This document shows, piece after piece, positions 48,064-56,980 of a stretch of 64,000 nt of DNA. The first letter of the stretch is position 1. Each line of letters starts with the position of its first letter. The stretch is from contig NZ_SOCP01000012.1 in assembly GCF_004364325.1 (NCBI RefSeq), forward strand, positions 186,001 to 250,000, in the 5' to 3' direction. A program made the position numbers and the translations under genes. The notes beneath the pieces are model-generated. The model was not told where the DNA came from. It saw nothing but the letters and a program-made list of their open reading frames with translations, and made no database searches. Origin of the DNA: Actinophytocola oryzae. GTDB taxonomy: Bacteria; Actinomycetota; Actinomycetes; Mycobacteriales; Pseudonocardiaceae.

Positions 48064-48495
48064 ATGCCACCCAAGAAGAAGAAGCTGGCCGCGATCATCA
48101 AGCTGCAGATCACGGCCGGCCAGGCCAACCCGGCGCCGCCCGTGGGTCCCGCCCTCGGTCAGCACGGCGTCAACATCATGGATTTCTGCAAGCAGTACAA
48201 CGCCGCGACCGAGTCGCAGCGCGGCACCGTGGTGCCTGTGGAGATCTCGGTCTACGAGGACCGTTCGTTCGACTTCAAGCTCAAGACCCCGCCTGCCGCG
48301 AAGCTGCTGCTCAAGGCCGCGGGCGTCGACAAGGGCTCGGGCGAGCCGCACCGCACCAAGGTCGGCAAGGTGACCTGGGACCAGGTGCGTGAGATCGCCG
48401 AGACCAAGAAGTCGGACCTCAACGCCAACGACGTCGACCAGGCAGCCAAGATCATCGCCGGCACGGCTCGCTCCATGGGCATCACGGTCGAATAG
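48064..48495 (+). CDS. rplK: 50S ribosomal protein L11
   Basis: A 143-aa L11 with the expected N-terminal domain (KLQITAGQANPAPPVGPALGQHGVNIMDFCK region), the proline-rich hinge, and a C-terminal RNA-binding domain (GSGEPHRTKVGKVTWDQVREIAE region, then MGITVE). L11 forms the GTPase-associated centre with 23S rRNA and L10/L12. ATG 48064, with AGGGAAAG upstream. Confidence 0.97.
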   Translation: MPPKKKKLAAIIKLQITAGQANPAPPVGPALGQHGVNIMDFCKQYNAATESQRGTVVPVEISVYEDRSFDFKLKTPPAAKLLLKAAGVDKGSGEPHRTKVGKVTWDQVREIAETKKSDLNANDVDQAAKIIAGTARSMGITVE

Positions 48496-48512
48496 TCACT
48501 GAACTCGTGGGA

Positions 48513-48529
48513 GAGCCAGGCGCTGGCTC
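48513..48529 (+). promoter_or_regulatory. Small hairpin in the rplK-rplA spacer
   Basis: GAGCCAG (48513-48519) pairs with CTGGCTC (48523-48529) around 3 bases, 35 bases upstream of rplA. L1 can repress its own mRNA in other bacteria by binding a mimic of its rRNA site; whether this hairpin is such a site cannot be settled here. Confidence 0.3.
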
Positions 48530-48563
48530 ACCAACCACTGGCTTCGTTTCGTAAGGAAGTGTT

Positions 48564-49280
48564 ATGGCACAGCGCAGTAAGGCCTACCGTCAGGCCGCAG
48601 AACTGATCGACCGTGAGCGGCTGTACTCGCCGCTCGAGGCCGCGAAGCTCGCGAAGGAGACGTCCAGGGTCAAGATGGACGCGACCGTCGAGGTCGCCAT
48701 CCGTCTCGGCGTGGACCCCCGCAAGGCCGACCAGATGGTGCGCGGCACGGTCAACCTGCCGCACGGCACCGGCAAGACCGCACGCGTGATCGTGTTCGCG
48801 ACCGGTGACAAGGCCAACGAGGCCGTCTCCGCCGGTGCGGACGAGGTGGGCGCCGAGGACCTGATCGAGCGTATCCAGGGTGGCTGGCTCGACTTCGACG
48901 CCGCGATCGCGACCCCCGACCAGATGGCCAAGGTCGGTCGCATCGCCCGCATCCTCGGCCCGCGCGGCCTCATGCCGAACCCGAAGACCGGCACCGTCAC
49001 CCCGGACGTGACCAAGGCCATCACCGAGATCAAAGGTGGCAAGATCAACTTTCGGGTCGACAAGCAGGCCAACCTGCACCTGGTGATCGGCAAGGCGTCC
49101 TTCGACCAGGACAAGCTGGTGGAGAACTACGCCGCGGCCCTCGACGAGGTCCTGCGTGCGAAGCCGTCGGCCGCCAAGGGCCGGTACCTGAAGAAGGTCA
49201 CCTTCTCGACGACCATGGGCCCGGGCATCCCGGTCGACCCCGCTCGCACCCGCAACCTGCTGCAGGACGAGCCGGTCTGA
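48564..49280 (+). CDS. rplA: 50S ribosomal protein L1
   Basis: A 238-aa L1 of the stalk base and E site. Diagnostic segments are KMDATVEVAIRLGVDPRKADQMVRG, VGRIARILGPRGLMPNPKTGTV near residues 130-150, and VTFSTTMGPGIPVD at the C terminus. ATG 48564, with AAGGAAG upstream. A very strong terminator follows 13 bases after the stop. Confidence 0.97.
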   Translation: MAQRSKAYRQAAELIDRERLYSPLEAAKLAKETSRVKMDATVEVAIRLGVDPRKADQMVRGTVNLPHGTGKTARVIVFATGDKANEAVSAGADEVGAEDLIERIQGGWLDFDAAIATPDQMAKVGRIARILGPRGLMPNPKTGTVTPDVTKAITEIKGGKINFRVDKQANLHLVIGKASFDQDKLVENYAAALDEVLRAKPSAAKGRYLKKVTFSTTMGPGIPVDPARTRNLLQDEPV

Positions 49281-49292
49281 TCCCCTTCTGAC

Positions 49293-49343
49293 ACGACGAG
49301 AGCGGGCCCCCTTCGTTCGGCGAAGGGGGCCCGCTCTCGTCGT
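49293..49343. terminator. 23-bp perfect hairpin between rplA and the protease gene
   Basis: Positions 49293-49315 and 49321-49343 are perfect inverted copies around a 5-base loop. It ends 6 bases before the minus-strand protease gene's stop, so it terminates both convergent units. It is the strongest hairpin in the window. Confidence 0.92.
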
Positions 49344-49348
49344 TCCGG

Positions 49349-50263
49349 CTAGCCGATCTCTGCGCCCACCGCCTCCAGTGCGGTCGTGACGGGCTGGAAG
49401 AACGTCACGCCACCGTCGGTGCAGTCACCCGAGCCGCCGGAGGTCAGGCCGATGGCGCTGCCGTCGTCGGTGAACAGGGGGCCACCGCTGTCGCCGGGCT
49501 CCGCGCACACGGTCGTCTGGATCAGACCGGTGACCGTGCCCTCCGGGTAGTTCACCGTGGCGTCCAGCGCGACGACGTCACCGTCGAACAGGCCGGTGGT
49601 GCTGCCCATGCGGAAGACCTGCTGGCCGACCTGCGCGTCGGCGGCCTGGTTGATCTGGAACTGCTGGCCGTTGCCGAGGTCCACGACGCTCGGGGCGTTC
49701 GTGGTCTCGTCGTCGTAGGTCACCAGGGCGAAGTCACCATCACCGGGGAAGAGCGCCTCCTGGACGGTGGCGATGGGGCCACCGTTCTGCTCGTCGGACC
49801 ACTGGTCGAAGGCGACGCCGCAGTGGCCTGCGGTCAGGAAGGCGGGGTTGCCGTCCGCCGTGGCGACGTTGAAGCCGAGGGAACACCGCGCGCCTTCCGC
49901 GAAGATCGCGTCACCGCCCTCGGCACGCAGCTCGAACTTGCCCTTGGTCCGCTTGAGCGTGGCGACGTCGTCCCCGACCGCGTTCACGGTGGACTCGAGG
50001 TTGTCCCAGGTGTTCCCGGTGACGGTCGAGTCGGCGGTGACGACCATCTTCCCGGTGGTGGGGTCCGTGGCCCACGCCGTGCCGGGGATGTGGTCCTGCC
50101 GCATCGTTCTCAACGTCGCCAGATCACGGTCCCCGGAGGGCGCGCTCCTGGCGTCCTCCGCGTTGGCCTGCGGTAACAGCACCGCGACGAGTGCGACGAG
50201 CGCTACGCCGCCTGCTCCCAGGAACAGGGCTTTCCGCGTGGCCGGCTTGTGTTTGGCACGCAA
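49349..50263 (-). CDS. Secreted S1-family serine protease (streptogrisin-like)
   Basis: The 304-aa product starts at TTG 50261-50263, supported by an ideal GAGGAGG upstream. It has a signal peptide (AKHKPATRKALFLGAGG..., cleavage near QANA), a propeptide-like stretch to about residue 115, and a chymotrypsin-fold protease with the triad histidine in LTAGHCG, aspartate in DGDFALVTY and serine in CAEPGDSGGP. Paired cysteines fit streptogrisin/alpha-lytic types. It is expected to be exported and self-activated. Its place between two ribosomal operons on the opposite strand is unusual. Confidence 0.92.
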   Translation of the reverse strand: MRAKHKPATRKALFLGAGGVALVALVAVLLPQANAEDARSAPSGDRDLATLRTMRQDHIPGTAWATDPTTGKMVVTADSTVTGNTWDNLESTVNAVGDDVATLKRTKGKFELRAEGGDAIFAEGARCSLGFNVATADGNPAFLTAGHCGVAFDQWSDEQNGGPIATVQEALFPGDGDFALVTYDDETTNAPSVVDLGNGQQFQINQAADAQVGQQVFRMGSTTGLFDGDVVALDATVNYPEGTVTGLIQTTVCAEPGDSGGPLFTDDGSAIGLTSGGSGDCTDGGVTFFQPVTTALEAVGAEIG

Positions 50264-50372
50264 TTCGCGACCTCCTCGGTAGTGGATTGGTGCGCACTGG
50301 TGTCCACCCACACACGAGAAAGATTTGGTAACGGTTCACGGAAGCCGTGATCGACTCAGCCGAAACGAAACG

Positions 50373-51275
50373 TCAGGTGGTCGGAGGAGTGCTTGCGGAC
50401 CCGCCGCAGTTCTCCGGTTCTACCTGGTGGCCTGAGACAATCCACTGGGCGTCTCCGCCGCCCGCGCCCTCGGAGTTGGGGATCTTGCTCAGCGTCAGCA
50501 GGCCCAGTCGCGGGCCGCCGGTGACCTCCAGGGCACAGGAGCTGACCGACACCGTGTCGCCGGTCGCAGGCACCGCGGAAGTGGGGATCCACGGGTTGGC
50601 GTACTCGGACTTCATGTGCTTCGCGGCGATTCCGTTGTGGATGGTCATCACGATCTGCGAGCACGTGTTCCCGTACTCGGACATGTTCTCGGTGAACTGG
50701 GCGCGCCCGTCGTCGGTGAAACGGCTGCACGCGCTCTTGGCGTCGCCCTGCGCGATGTCGTCGTAGACCTTCTGCACCGCGTTTCTCGGCGACGTTTCGA
50801 AGATCAGGTTCGTGGTCGCCTTGCCGCCGCCGGTTTCGTGCGCGGGCGGCTGGTCGTGGTCCTCGCCGAGGAAGTAGTCGACGGCGAAATAACCCGCCAC
50901 TACCAGAACCGCGAGCACGACGAGGCCCGTGATGATCTTGCTGACGGCCGCCTTCAGCATGCGTTTCGGCAGGCTCTCCTTCGGCGGGGGCTGACCCCAC
51001 GGCTGGAGGAGGCCGGGTGGCGGGTTGCCGGGCGGCATGCCCTCGTCGGCGGCCTTGCGCATCAGCTCCTGGAAGCGTTGGAACTCCTGGAACTGGCGGA
51101 CCTGCTCCGGCGTGATGTCGTTGGGTGGCCGTTGCGCGGGCGGGGGAGCGGGGCCCGGGCCCGGCACCAGGCCAGGCGGTAGCGCGGGGGGTTCCTCACC
51201 CGGGTGCTCGTTGGTGGCCACGGCCCCCATCATGCCGTGTCGGCTCACGGGTACACCCGGTTCGGGGGGTCTCAC
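50373..51275 (-). CDS. Hypothetical single-pass membrane protein with proline-rich N terminus
   Basis: The 300-aa product (GTG 51273-51275; internal ATGs at MMGAVATN are alternatives, none with a clear ribosome site) has a proline-rich cytoplasmic region with QFQEFQRFQELM, one membrane helix (about 115-135: IITGLVVLAVLVVAGYFAV), and an extracytoplasmic domain (about 150-290). Paired cysteines lie in that domain (AKSACSRF, GNTCSQI, VSSCALEV, PENCGG). The outer domain is of a nuclear-transport-factor-like size, but I cannot confirm the fold. Function unknown. Confidence 0.75.
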   Translation of the reverse strand: MRPPEPGVPVSRHGMMGAVATNEHPGEEPPALPPGLVPGPGPAPPPAQRPPNDITPEQVRQFQEFQRFQELMRKAADEGMPPGNPPPGLLQPWGQPPPKESLPKRMLKAAVSKIITGLVVLAVLVVAGYFAVDYFLGEDHDQPPAHETGGGKATTNLIFETSPRNAVQKVYDDIAQGDAKSACSRFTDDGRAQFTENMSEYGNTCSQIVMTIHNGIAAKHMKSEYANPWIPTSAVPATGDTVSVSSCALEVTGGPRLGLLTLSKIPNSEGAGGGDAQWIVSGHQVEPENCGGSASTPPTT

Positions 51276-51379
51276 AACCGCAACGTACGATTGTCGGTGG
51301 TTCTACCGAAGACCGCTGGTTCCTGCCCACGGGCAGGCGAAGGTCCCGCGACCGCGGGCGGCCCGCGCAGGCGAGAACG

Positions 51380-51490
51380 AGGCCGTGCACTCGTGCACCA
51401 AGCTACGCCCCGTGCCGTTCTGCGCCGGGGCGTTCGTCGTCTCCGGGCCCCGAAAGGGCCAGTGGCTACAGCCACAGAGAGGAGGCGACC
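51380..51490 (+). promoter_or_regulatory. Leader of rplJ-rplL, candidate L10 autoregulatory region
   Basis: The 110 bases before rplJ contain GGCCC/GGGCC (51446-51460) and GTGGCT/AGCCAC (51462-51475) hairpins, the latter ending just before the GGAGG (51481-51484). The L10-L12 complex binds the rplJ leader in many bacteria. I identify this by position and hairpins only. Confidence 0.4.
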
Positions 51491-52033
51491 ATGGCGAAGG
51501 CAGGCAAGGTCGAGGCCGTCGCTGAGATCGCGGACCGGTTCCGCAGCAGCTCGGCAGCCGTTGTCACCGAGTACACCGGGCTGACCGTGTCCCAGCTGAC
51601 GTCCCTGCGTCGCGCTCTCGGCAAGGGCACCACCTACCAGGTCGCTAAGAACACCCTCGTCAAGCGTGCCGCGGAAGACGCCGAGATCCAGGGCCTGGAC
51701 GCCCTGTTCGTCGGTCCGACCGCGATCGCGTTCGTCGAGGGCGAGCCCGTGGACGCCGCGAAGGCACTTCGCGAGTTCGCCAAGGACAACAAGGGCCTGG
51801 TCATCAAGGGCGGCTACATGGACGGCCGCCCGCTCACGGTCGACGAGGTCGACAAGATCGCCGACCTCGACTCCCGCGAGGTGCTGCTCGCCAAGCTGGC
51901 GGGCGCCATGAAGGGCAACCTCTCCAAGGCCGCCGGGCTGTTCAACGCCCCGGCCTCGCAGATGGCTCGCCTGGCGGCAGCACTGCAGGAGAAGAAGGCG
52001 TCCGCCGAGCAAGCGGCTCCCGCCGAGAGCTGA
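51491..52033 (+). CDS. rplJ: 50S ribosomal protein L10
   Basis: A 180-aa L10 that anchors L7/L12 dimers to the ribosome. Typical segments are VVTEYTGLTVSQLTSLRRAL, YQVAKNTLVKRAAED and FVEGEPVDAAKALREFAKDN, with the C-terminal L12-binding helix LAAALQEKKASAE. ATG 51491, with GAGAGGAGG upstream. It is followed by rplL after 27 bp. Confidence 0.97.
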   Translation: MAKAGKVEAVAEIADRFRSSSAAVVTEYTGLTVSQLTSLRRALGKGTTYQVAKNTLVKRAAEDAEIQGLDALFVGPTAIAFVEGEPVDAAKALREFAKDNKGLVIKGGYMDGRPLTVDEVDKIADLDSREVLLAKLAGAMKGNLSKAAGLFNAPASQMARLAAALQEKKASAEQAAPAES

Positions 52034-52060
52034 AATCACTTCTAGAAAGGAAATGCCGTC

Positions 52061-52447
52061 ATGGCGAAGCTCAGCACCGACGAGCTGCTCGACGCGTTCA
52101 AGGAGATGACGCTTCTCGAGCTCTCAGGTTTCCTGAAGGAGTTCGAGACCACCTTCGACGTCACCGCCGCCGCTCCGGTCGCGGTTGCCGCCCCGGGTGC
52201 CGGCCCGGCCGTCGCCGAGGCTGCCGAGGAGCAGGACGAGTTCGACGTCGTCCTCGAGGCCGCTGGTGACAAGAAGATCCAGGTCATCAAGGTCGTGCGC
52301 GAGGTCGTCTCCGGCCTCGGCCTGAAGGAGGCCAAGGAGCTCGTCGAGAGCGCCCCCAAGGCCGTCCTGGAGAAGATCACCAAGGAGGCCGCCGAGGCCG
52401 CCAAGGAGAAGCTGGAAGGCGCGGGCGCGACCGTCAGCCTCAAGTGA
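52061..52447 (+). CDS. rplL: 50S ribosomal protein L7/L12
   Basis: A 128-aa stalk protein with the N-terminal dimerisation helices (LSTDELLDAFKEMTLLELSGFLKEFE), an Ala/Pro hinge (VAAPGAGPAVAEAAEEQ), and the C-terminal factor-binding domain (FDVVLEAAGDKKIQVIKVVRE, LGLKEAKELVESAP). ATG 52061, with AGAAAGGA upstream. A terminator follows. Confidence 0.97.
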   Translation: MAKLSTDELLDAFKEMTLLELSGFLKEFETTFDVTAAAPVAVAAPGAGPAVAEAAEEQDEFDVVLEAAGDKKIQVIKVVREVVSGLGLKEAKELVESAPKAVLEKITKEAAEAAKEKLEGAGATVSLK

Positions 52448-52466
52448 CTCCGTCCTAACAGGACGA

Positions 52467-52500
52467 AACGGGCCGGTACCCATTTGGGTGCCGGCCCGTT
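52467..52500 (+). terminator. Terminator after rplL
   Basis: Positions 52467-52481 and 52486-52500 form a 15-bp stem (one G-T) with a 4-base loop, AACGGGCCGG/CCGGCCCGTT at the base and a TTCC run after it. It separates the ribosomal genes from the Mce operon. Confidence 0.88.
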
Positions 52501-52659
52501 CCTTCGTTCGGGTGCACCCCGGGGTTCACGCACGGTGAGTAACTGAGTACCTTCGCCCTCCATGCGGGTGCTGACTCACCAGTAACCAAGGTGGGATGTG
52601 CTCGTTGCACGTACGACGGCACGTGTCGGTGGTGTGCCGCAGTGGAGCGGGAGGGTCGG

Positions 52660-53799
52660 ATGGGCGCCGAGGTTGTCGTCGAGGGCCTGACGAAGTCCTT
52701 CGGGCGCCAGACGATCTGGCGGGATGTCACGCTGACGCTGCCACCCGGTGAGGTCAGCGTCATGCTCGGCCCGTCGGGCACCGGCAAGTCCGTGTTCCTC
52801 AAGTCGATCATCGGGTTGCTGAAGCCGGAGCGCGGCAGCTGCGAGATCAACGGCGTCGACATCGTCACCTGTTCGGAGCACAAGCTCTACGAGATCCGGA
52901 AGCTCTTCGGAGTCCTGTTCCAGGACGGCGCGCTCTTCGGGTCGATGAACCTGTACGACAACGTCGCCTTCCCGCTGCGCGAGCACACGAAGAAGTCCGA
53001 GGCCGAGATCCGCAAGATCGTCCTCGAGAAGCTCGACATGACCGGTCTCAACGGCGCGGAGAAGAAGCTCCCCGGCGAGATCTCCGGCGGCATGCGCAAG
53101 CGTGCCGGCCTGGCCCGCGCGCTCGTGCTCGATCCCGAGATCATCTTGGTCGACGAGCCGGACTCGGGCCTCGACCCGGTCCGCACCAGCTACATCTCCC
53201 AGCTGCTGATCGACCTGAACACACAGATCGACGCCACGATCCTGATCGTGTCCCACAACATCAACCTCGCGCGGACGGTGCCGGACAACATCGGCATGCT
53301 GTTCCGCCGCGAGCTGGTGATGTTCGGCCCGCGCGAGGTGCTCCTGACCAGCGAGGAACCGGTCGTCAAGCAGTTCCTGAACGGCTCGCGGCTCGGTCCG
53401 ATCGGCATGTCCGAGGAGAAGGACGAGGCCACGATGGCCGCCGAGCAGGCGCACGTGGACGCGGGTCACCACGATGGCTCCACCGACGACGTGAGTGGTG
53501 TCGTCCCGCAGATCCAGCCGACGCCGGGACTCGGTGAGCGGTCCGCCGTCGGTCGGCGCCTCGACCGGGTCATGTCGATCCTGCACACACTGCCGCCCGC
53601 GGCGCAGGAGGGCATCAAGGAGTCGCTGACCGAGGACGAGAAGGCCCGCTACGGCGTGGGTGCCAGCCAGTTCCGGCCCAGCCCGCGCCCGAGAGACTCC
53701 GGCGAGTGGCGCAGCTCGTCCGGTGACCTGGGCGACGGCGAAGTGGCGGAGCTGCCCAACTCGAGCTGGCGCAACGCCCCGCCCGGCGGTGGCGCATGA
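52660..53799 (+). CDS. mceG: Mce transporter ATPase (MceG/Mkl)
   Basis: This 379-aa ABC ATPase powers Mce lipid import. It has Walker A GPSGTGKS at residues 37-44, signature ISGGMRKRAGLARAL, and Walker B IILVDEPDSGLDPV with the serine-glycine form typical of Mce and Mla ATPases. The 115-residue C-terminal extension (PLIG-like region to SSWRNAPPGGG) is a feature of MceG, needed for stability in mycobacteria. I chose ATG 52660 for its GGGAGGG site; the longer in-frame start at 52591 adds a cysteine-rich stretch without support. In M. tuberculosis the equivalent Rv0655 also follows rplL. Confidence 0.93.
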   Translation: MGAEVVVEGLTKSFGRQTIWRDVTLTLPPGEVSVMLGPSGTGKSVFLKSIIGLLKPERGSCEINGVDIVTCSEHKLYEIRKLFGVLFQDGALFGSMNLYDNVAFPLREHTKKSEAEIRKIVLEKLDMTGLNGAEKKLPGEISGGMRKRAGLARALVLDPEIILVDEPDSGLDPVRTSYISQLLIDLNTQIDATILIVSHNINLARTVPDNIGMLFRRELVMFGPREVLLTSEEPVVKQFLNGSRLGPIGMSEEKDEATMAAEQAHVDAGHHDGSTDDVSGVVPQIQPTPGLGERSAVGRRLDRVMSILHTLPPAAQEGIKESLTEDEKARYGVGASQFRPSPRPRDSGEWRSSSGDLGDGEVAELPNSSWRNAPPGGGA

Positions 53800-53995
53800 C
53801 CCCGGCAGCGCACGGGTGTCCCATTCGCTCGACCCCGATGGCCAATGTTGTCCACAGCCCGCTCCGACCAGCGTTTTTGTCAGTGCCATCGAGTAGACTG
53901 GCGTGGCGGGGTGCCCCCGGGACAGGGTGGGGGCTGCCTGCGCAACCATCTGGGGTCGCTGTTTCAGCAGCGGCGAAATTGCTGGTGGGCGTCTT

Positions 53996-54793
53996 ATGAC
54001 CGCCACCCGTAGTCAGCCCGTCAACTTTCCCGGCGCCGGCGCACTTCGCGAGACCGGGCGGCTGTTCGCGCTCGCGCTCGACGTCATCGTCCAGACCTTC
54101 CGGCGGCCGTTCCAGCTCCGGGAGTTCATCCAGCAGTGCTGGTTCATCGCCAGCGTCACGATCCTGCCGACCGCACTGGTCGCGATCCCGTTCGGCGCGG
54201 TCGTCGCCCTGGAGCTGGGCTCGCTGATCGTCCAGCTCGGCGCCCAGTCCTTTACCGGTGCTGCCGCCGTTCTCGCGATCATCCAGCAGGCCGCCCCCCT
54301 CGTAACCGCGCTCATGGTCGCCGGCGCCGGCGGCTCCGCGATCTGTGCCGACCTCGGCGCGCGGACCATCCGCGAGGAGATCGACGCCATGGAGGTCCTC
54401 GGCGTCAACCCCATCCAGCGGCTCGTCGTCCCCCGCGTGCTCGCCGCCATGGTCATCGCGGTTCTGCTCAACGGTCTCGTGTCGGTCGTCGGTGTGCTCG
54501 GGTCCTACTTCTTCAACGTCGTCCTCCAGGGCGGCACCCCCGGCGCCTACCTCGCCAGCTTCTCAGCCCTCGCCCAGCTCCCCGACCTCTGGATCTCCGA
54601 GATCAAGGCCGTGATCTACGGGTTCATCGCAGGCGTCGTGGCCGCCTACCGGGGGCTCAACCCCAAGGGCGGCCCCAAGGGCGTCGGTGACGCGGTCAAC
54701 CAGTCCGTCGTGATCACGTTCCTGCTGCTGTTCTTCGTCAACTTCATCCTGACCGCCGTGTACCTGACCATCGTCCCGCAGAAGGGCAGCTGA
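53996..54793 (+). CDS. Mce transporter permease YrbEA
   Basis: The 265-aa MlaE-family permease has five to six membrane helices and the conserved cytoplasmic loop contacting the ATPase (GARTIREEIDAMEVLGVNPIQRLVVPR region, residues about 120-147). Start is ATG 53996. The 196 bp upstream hold no gene; an in-frame upstream extension to 53903 has no ribosome site. One base separates it from yrbEB. It forms the translocation pore with YrbEB. Confidence 0.94.
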   Translation: MTATRSQPVNFPGAGALRETGRLFALALDVIVQTFRRPFQLREFIQQCWFIASVTILPTALVAIPFGAVVALELGSLIVQLGAQSFTGAAAVLAIIQQAAPLVTALMVAGAGGSAICADLGARTIREEIDAMEVLGVNPIQRLVVPRVLAAMVIAVLLNGLVSVVGVLGSYFFNVVLQGGTPGAYLASFSALAQLPDLWISEIKAVIYGFIAGVVAAYRGLNPKGGPKGVGDAVNQSVVITFLLLFFVNFILTAVYLTIVPQKGS

Positions 54794-54794
54794 G

Positions 54795-55631
54795 ATGGCC
54801 GTCGGCGACACCGCGCGGCGGGTGGCGAACGCCCCGCTCAAGTGGCTGGACACCCTCGGCGACCAGCTCTCCTTCTACCTGCGCGCACTCGGGTGGATCC
54901 CCCGCACCCTCCGCCGCTACCTGCGCGAGACGCTGCGCATCCTCGCCGAGGTCAGCTTCGGCTCCGGCGCGCTCGCCGTCATCGGCGGCACCATCGGCGT
55001 GATGGTCGGCATGACCGTCTTCACCGGCACGGTCGTCGGCCTCCAGGGCTACGCGGCCCTCGACCAGATCGGCACCGCCGCGTTCTCCGGGTTCGCCTCC
55101 GCCTACATCAACACCCGCGAGGTCGCGCCACTCGTCGCGGGCCTCGCACTGAGCGCCACGGTCGGCGCGGGCTTCACCGCACAGCTCGGCGCCATGCGGA
55201 TCTCCGAGGAGATCGACGCACTCGAGGTCATGGGTGTGCCGAGCCTGCCGTTCCTGGTGACCACGCGGATCATCGCCGGGTTCGTCGCGGTCATCCCGCT
55301 CTACATCATCGGGCTGCTGTCCAGCTATCTCGCGTCACGCATGATCGTCGTCTACTTCTACGGCCAGTCGGCGGGCACGTACGACCACTACTTCAACCTG
55401 TTCCTACCGCCGCAGGACGTGTTCTGGTCCTTCGGCAAGGTGCTGATCTTCGCCGTGGTGATCATCCTGGTGCACTGCTACTACGGCTACCGCGCCTCCG
55501 GCGGCCCTGCCGGTGTCGGCGTGGCGGTCGGCCGCTCGGTCAGGACCACGATCGTGACCGCGGCGCTGCTGAACTTCTTCATCGGCTTCGCCATCTGGGG
55601 CACGAACGTGACGGTGAGGATCGGCGGATGA
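54795..55631 (+). CDS. Mce transporter permease YrbEB
   Basis: The 278-aa second MlaE-family permease shows the equivalent ATPase-coupling loop (AQLGAMRISEEIDALEVMGVPSLPFLVTTR region, about residues 130-158) and the terminal membrane helices. ATG 54795 lies one base after the yrbEA stop; its own stop overlaps the mceA start (ATGA). Together the two permeases and MceG make the inner-membrane engine. Confidence 0.94.
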   Translation: MAVGDTARRVANAPLKWLDTLGDQLSFYLRALGWIPRTLRRYLRETLRILAEVSFGSGALAVIGGTIGVMVGMTVFTGTVVGLQGYAALDQIGTAAFSGFASAYINTREVAPLVAGLALSATVGAGFTAQLGAMRISEEIDALEVMGVPSLPFLVTTRIIAGFVAVIPLYIIGLLSSYLASRMIVVYFYGQSAGTYDHYFNLFLPPQDVFWSFGKVLIFAVVIILVHCYYGYRASGGPAGVGVAVGRSVRTTIVTAALLNFFIGFAIWGTNVTVRIGG

Positions 55632-56980
55632 GGACGGGAACGTGGGCCACGGTCCGCCGGCGCCTGCTCGGCATCGGCTTCATCGTCGTGATCGCCGGGC
55701 TCGTCAGCCTCTCGATCGCCCTCTACAACAAGGCGTTCACGCCCGTGGTGAACGTGAAGCTGACGACCGACAAGCTCGGCAACCAGCTCCAGCCGCTCGG
55801 TGACGTCAAGGTGCGTGGCCTGATCGTCGGCTCCATCTCCAGGATCACGCCGACCGAACACGGCGCGGAGCTCGACCTCGCGCTCGACCCGGACAAGGTC
55901 GACCTCATCCCGGACAACGTCACCGCGCGGTTCATCCCGAAGACGCTCTTCGGCGACCGGTACGTGGCGCTGCAGATCCCCAGGACACCCGCCCAGCGCA
56001 CGCTGTCCGACGGCGACCTGATCAAGCAGGACACGTCCGCGCCTGCCGTGGAGCTGTCGACGGCACTCGACCACCTCCTGCCGGTCCTGCAGGCGGTCCA
56101 GCCGCAGAAGCTGTCGACCACGCTCACCGCCATCTCGACCGCGCTCGACGGCCGGGGCAAGCAGCTCGGCGACACCCTGGTCCAGCTCGGCCAGCTGGTC
56201 GACGAGATCAACCCGCACGTGCCGCAGCTGACCCACGACCTGCAGGCACTCGTCGACGTCAGCGACACCTACTCACAGGCCATCCCCGACTTCGTCGGCG
56301 CGCTCGACGACCTGACGGTCACCTCCCGGACGATCTACGAGCAGCGTGCCGAGCTGAGCGCGTTGTTCGCCGACCTGACCACGGCCGGCCGCGACCTGGA
56401 GTCCTTCCTGCGTGCCAACTCCGACAACCTGATCAACCTGGCGGACAGCTCGCGGGACACCCTGGAGATCCTCGCGAAGTACTCGCCGTCCTACCCGTGC
56501 TTCCTCAAGCAGATGGCGTCGCTGGTCGACGCGGCGAAGCCGGTGTTCGGCGGGGGCACCGACCAGCCGGGGCTGCACGCGACGATCGAGGTCGTCGTCG
56601 ACAAGGGCCCGTACGAGCCGGGCAAGGACACCCCGGAGTTCAACGAGCACCGCGGCCCGCGCTGCTACGACCCCGCCCAGATGGGCACACCGTTCCCCGA
56701 CCAGCCGCCGGACGGTGAGCTGCGGGACGGCACCTCCCACGGCCCGGCCAACCGGACGCAGGAGGACGGCGTGTCGCCGCCCGCGAACGCCTCGGGCTTC
56801 ACCACGTCCCCGAACGCGGCGATGAGCAGCGCGGACTCCATCGCCAACACCCCGGCCGAGAACGACTTCCTCGCGCAGCTGATCGCGCCGCAGATGGGCA
56901 TCGCGCCCTCGCAGGTGCCCGGCTGGGCGACCTACCTGCTCGGGCCGATGTTCAGGGGAGCGGAGGTGACGGTCAAATGA
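55628..56980 (+). CDS. Mce family protein MceA
   Basis: A 450-aa MceA-type protein with an N-terminal membrane anchor (about 10-32), the MCE/MlaD beta-barrel domain (about 37-120: GDVKVRGLIVGSISRI, LFGDRYVALQIP), a long helical tube-forming region (about 130-300), and a proline-rich C-terminal tail. Mce subunits build the hydrophobic tunnel that carries lipids across the periplasm-like space. ATGA overlap with yrbEB and with the small frame downstream. Confidence 0.93.
   Translation: MRTGTWATVRRRLLGIGFIVVIAGLVSLSIALYNKAFTPVVNVKLTTDKLGNQLQPLGDVKVRGLIVGSISRITPTEHGAELDLALDPDKVDLIPDNVTARFIPKTLFGDRYVALQIPRTPAQRTLSDGDLIKQDTSAPAVELSTALDHLLPVLQAVQPQKLSTTLTAISTALDGRGKQLGDTLVQLGQLVDEINPHVPQLTHDLQALVDVSDTYSQAIPDFVGALDDLTVTSRTIYEQRAELSALFADLTTAGRDLESFLRANSDNLINLADSSRDTLEILAKYSPSYPCFLKQMASLVDAAKPVFGGGTDQPGLHATIEVVVDKGPYEPGKDTPEFNEHRGPRCYDPAQMGTPFPDQPPDGELRDGTSHGPANRTQEDGVSPPANASGFTTSPNAAMSSADSIANTPAENDFLAQLIAPQMGIAPSQVPGWATYLLGPMFRGAEVTVK

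Noticed and set aside
53877..53899. TTGTCA and TAGACT as a promoter for yrbEA
   Set aside because: The boxes are only 11 bp apart, too close for a normal promoter.
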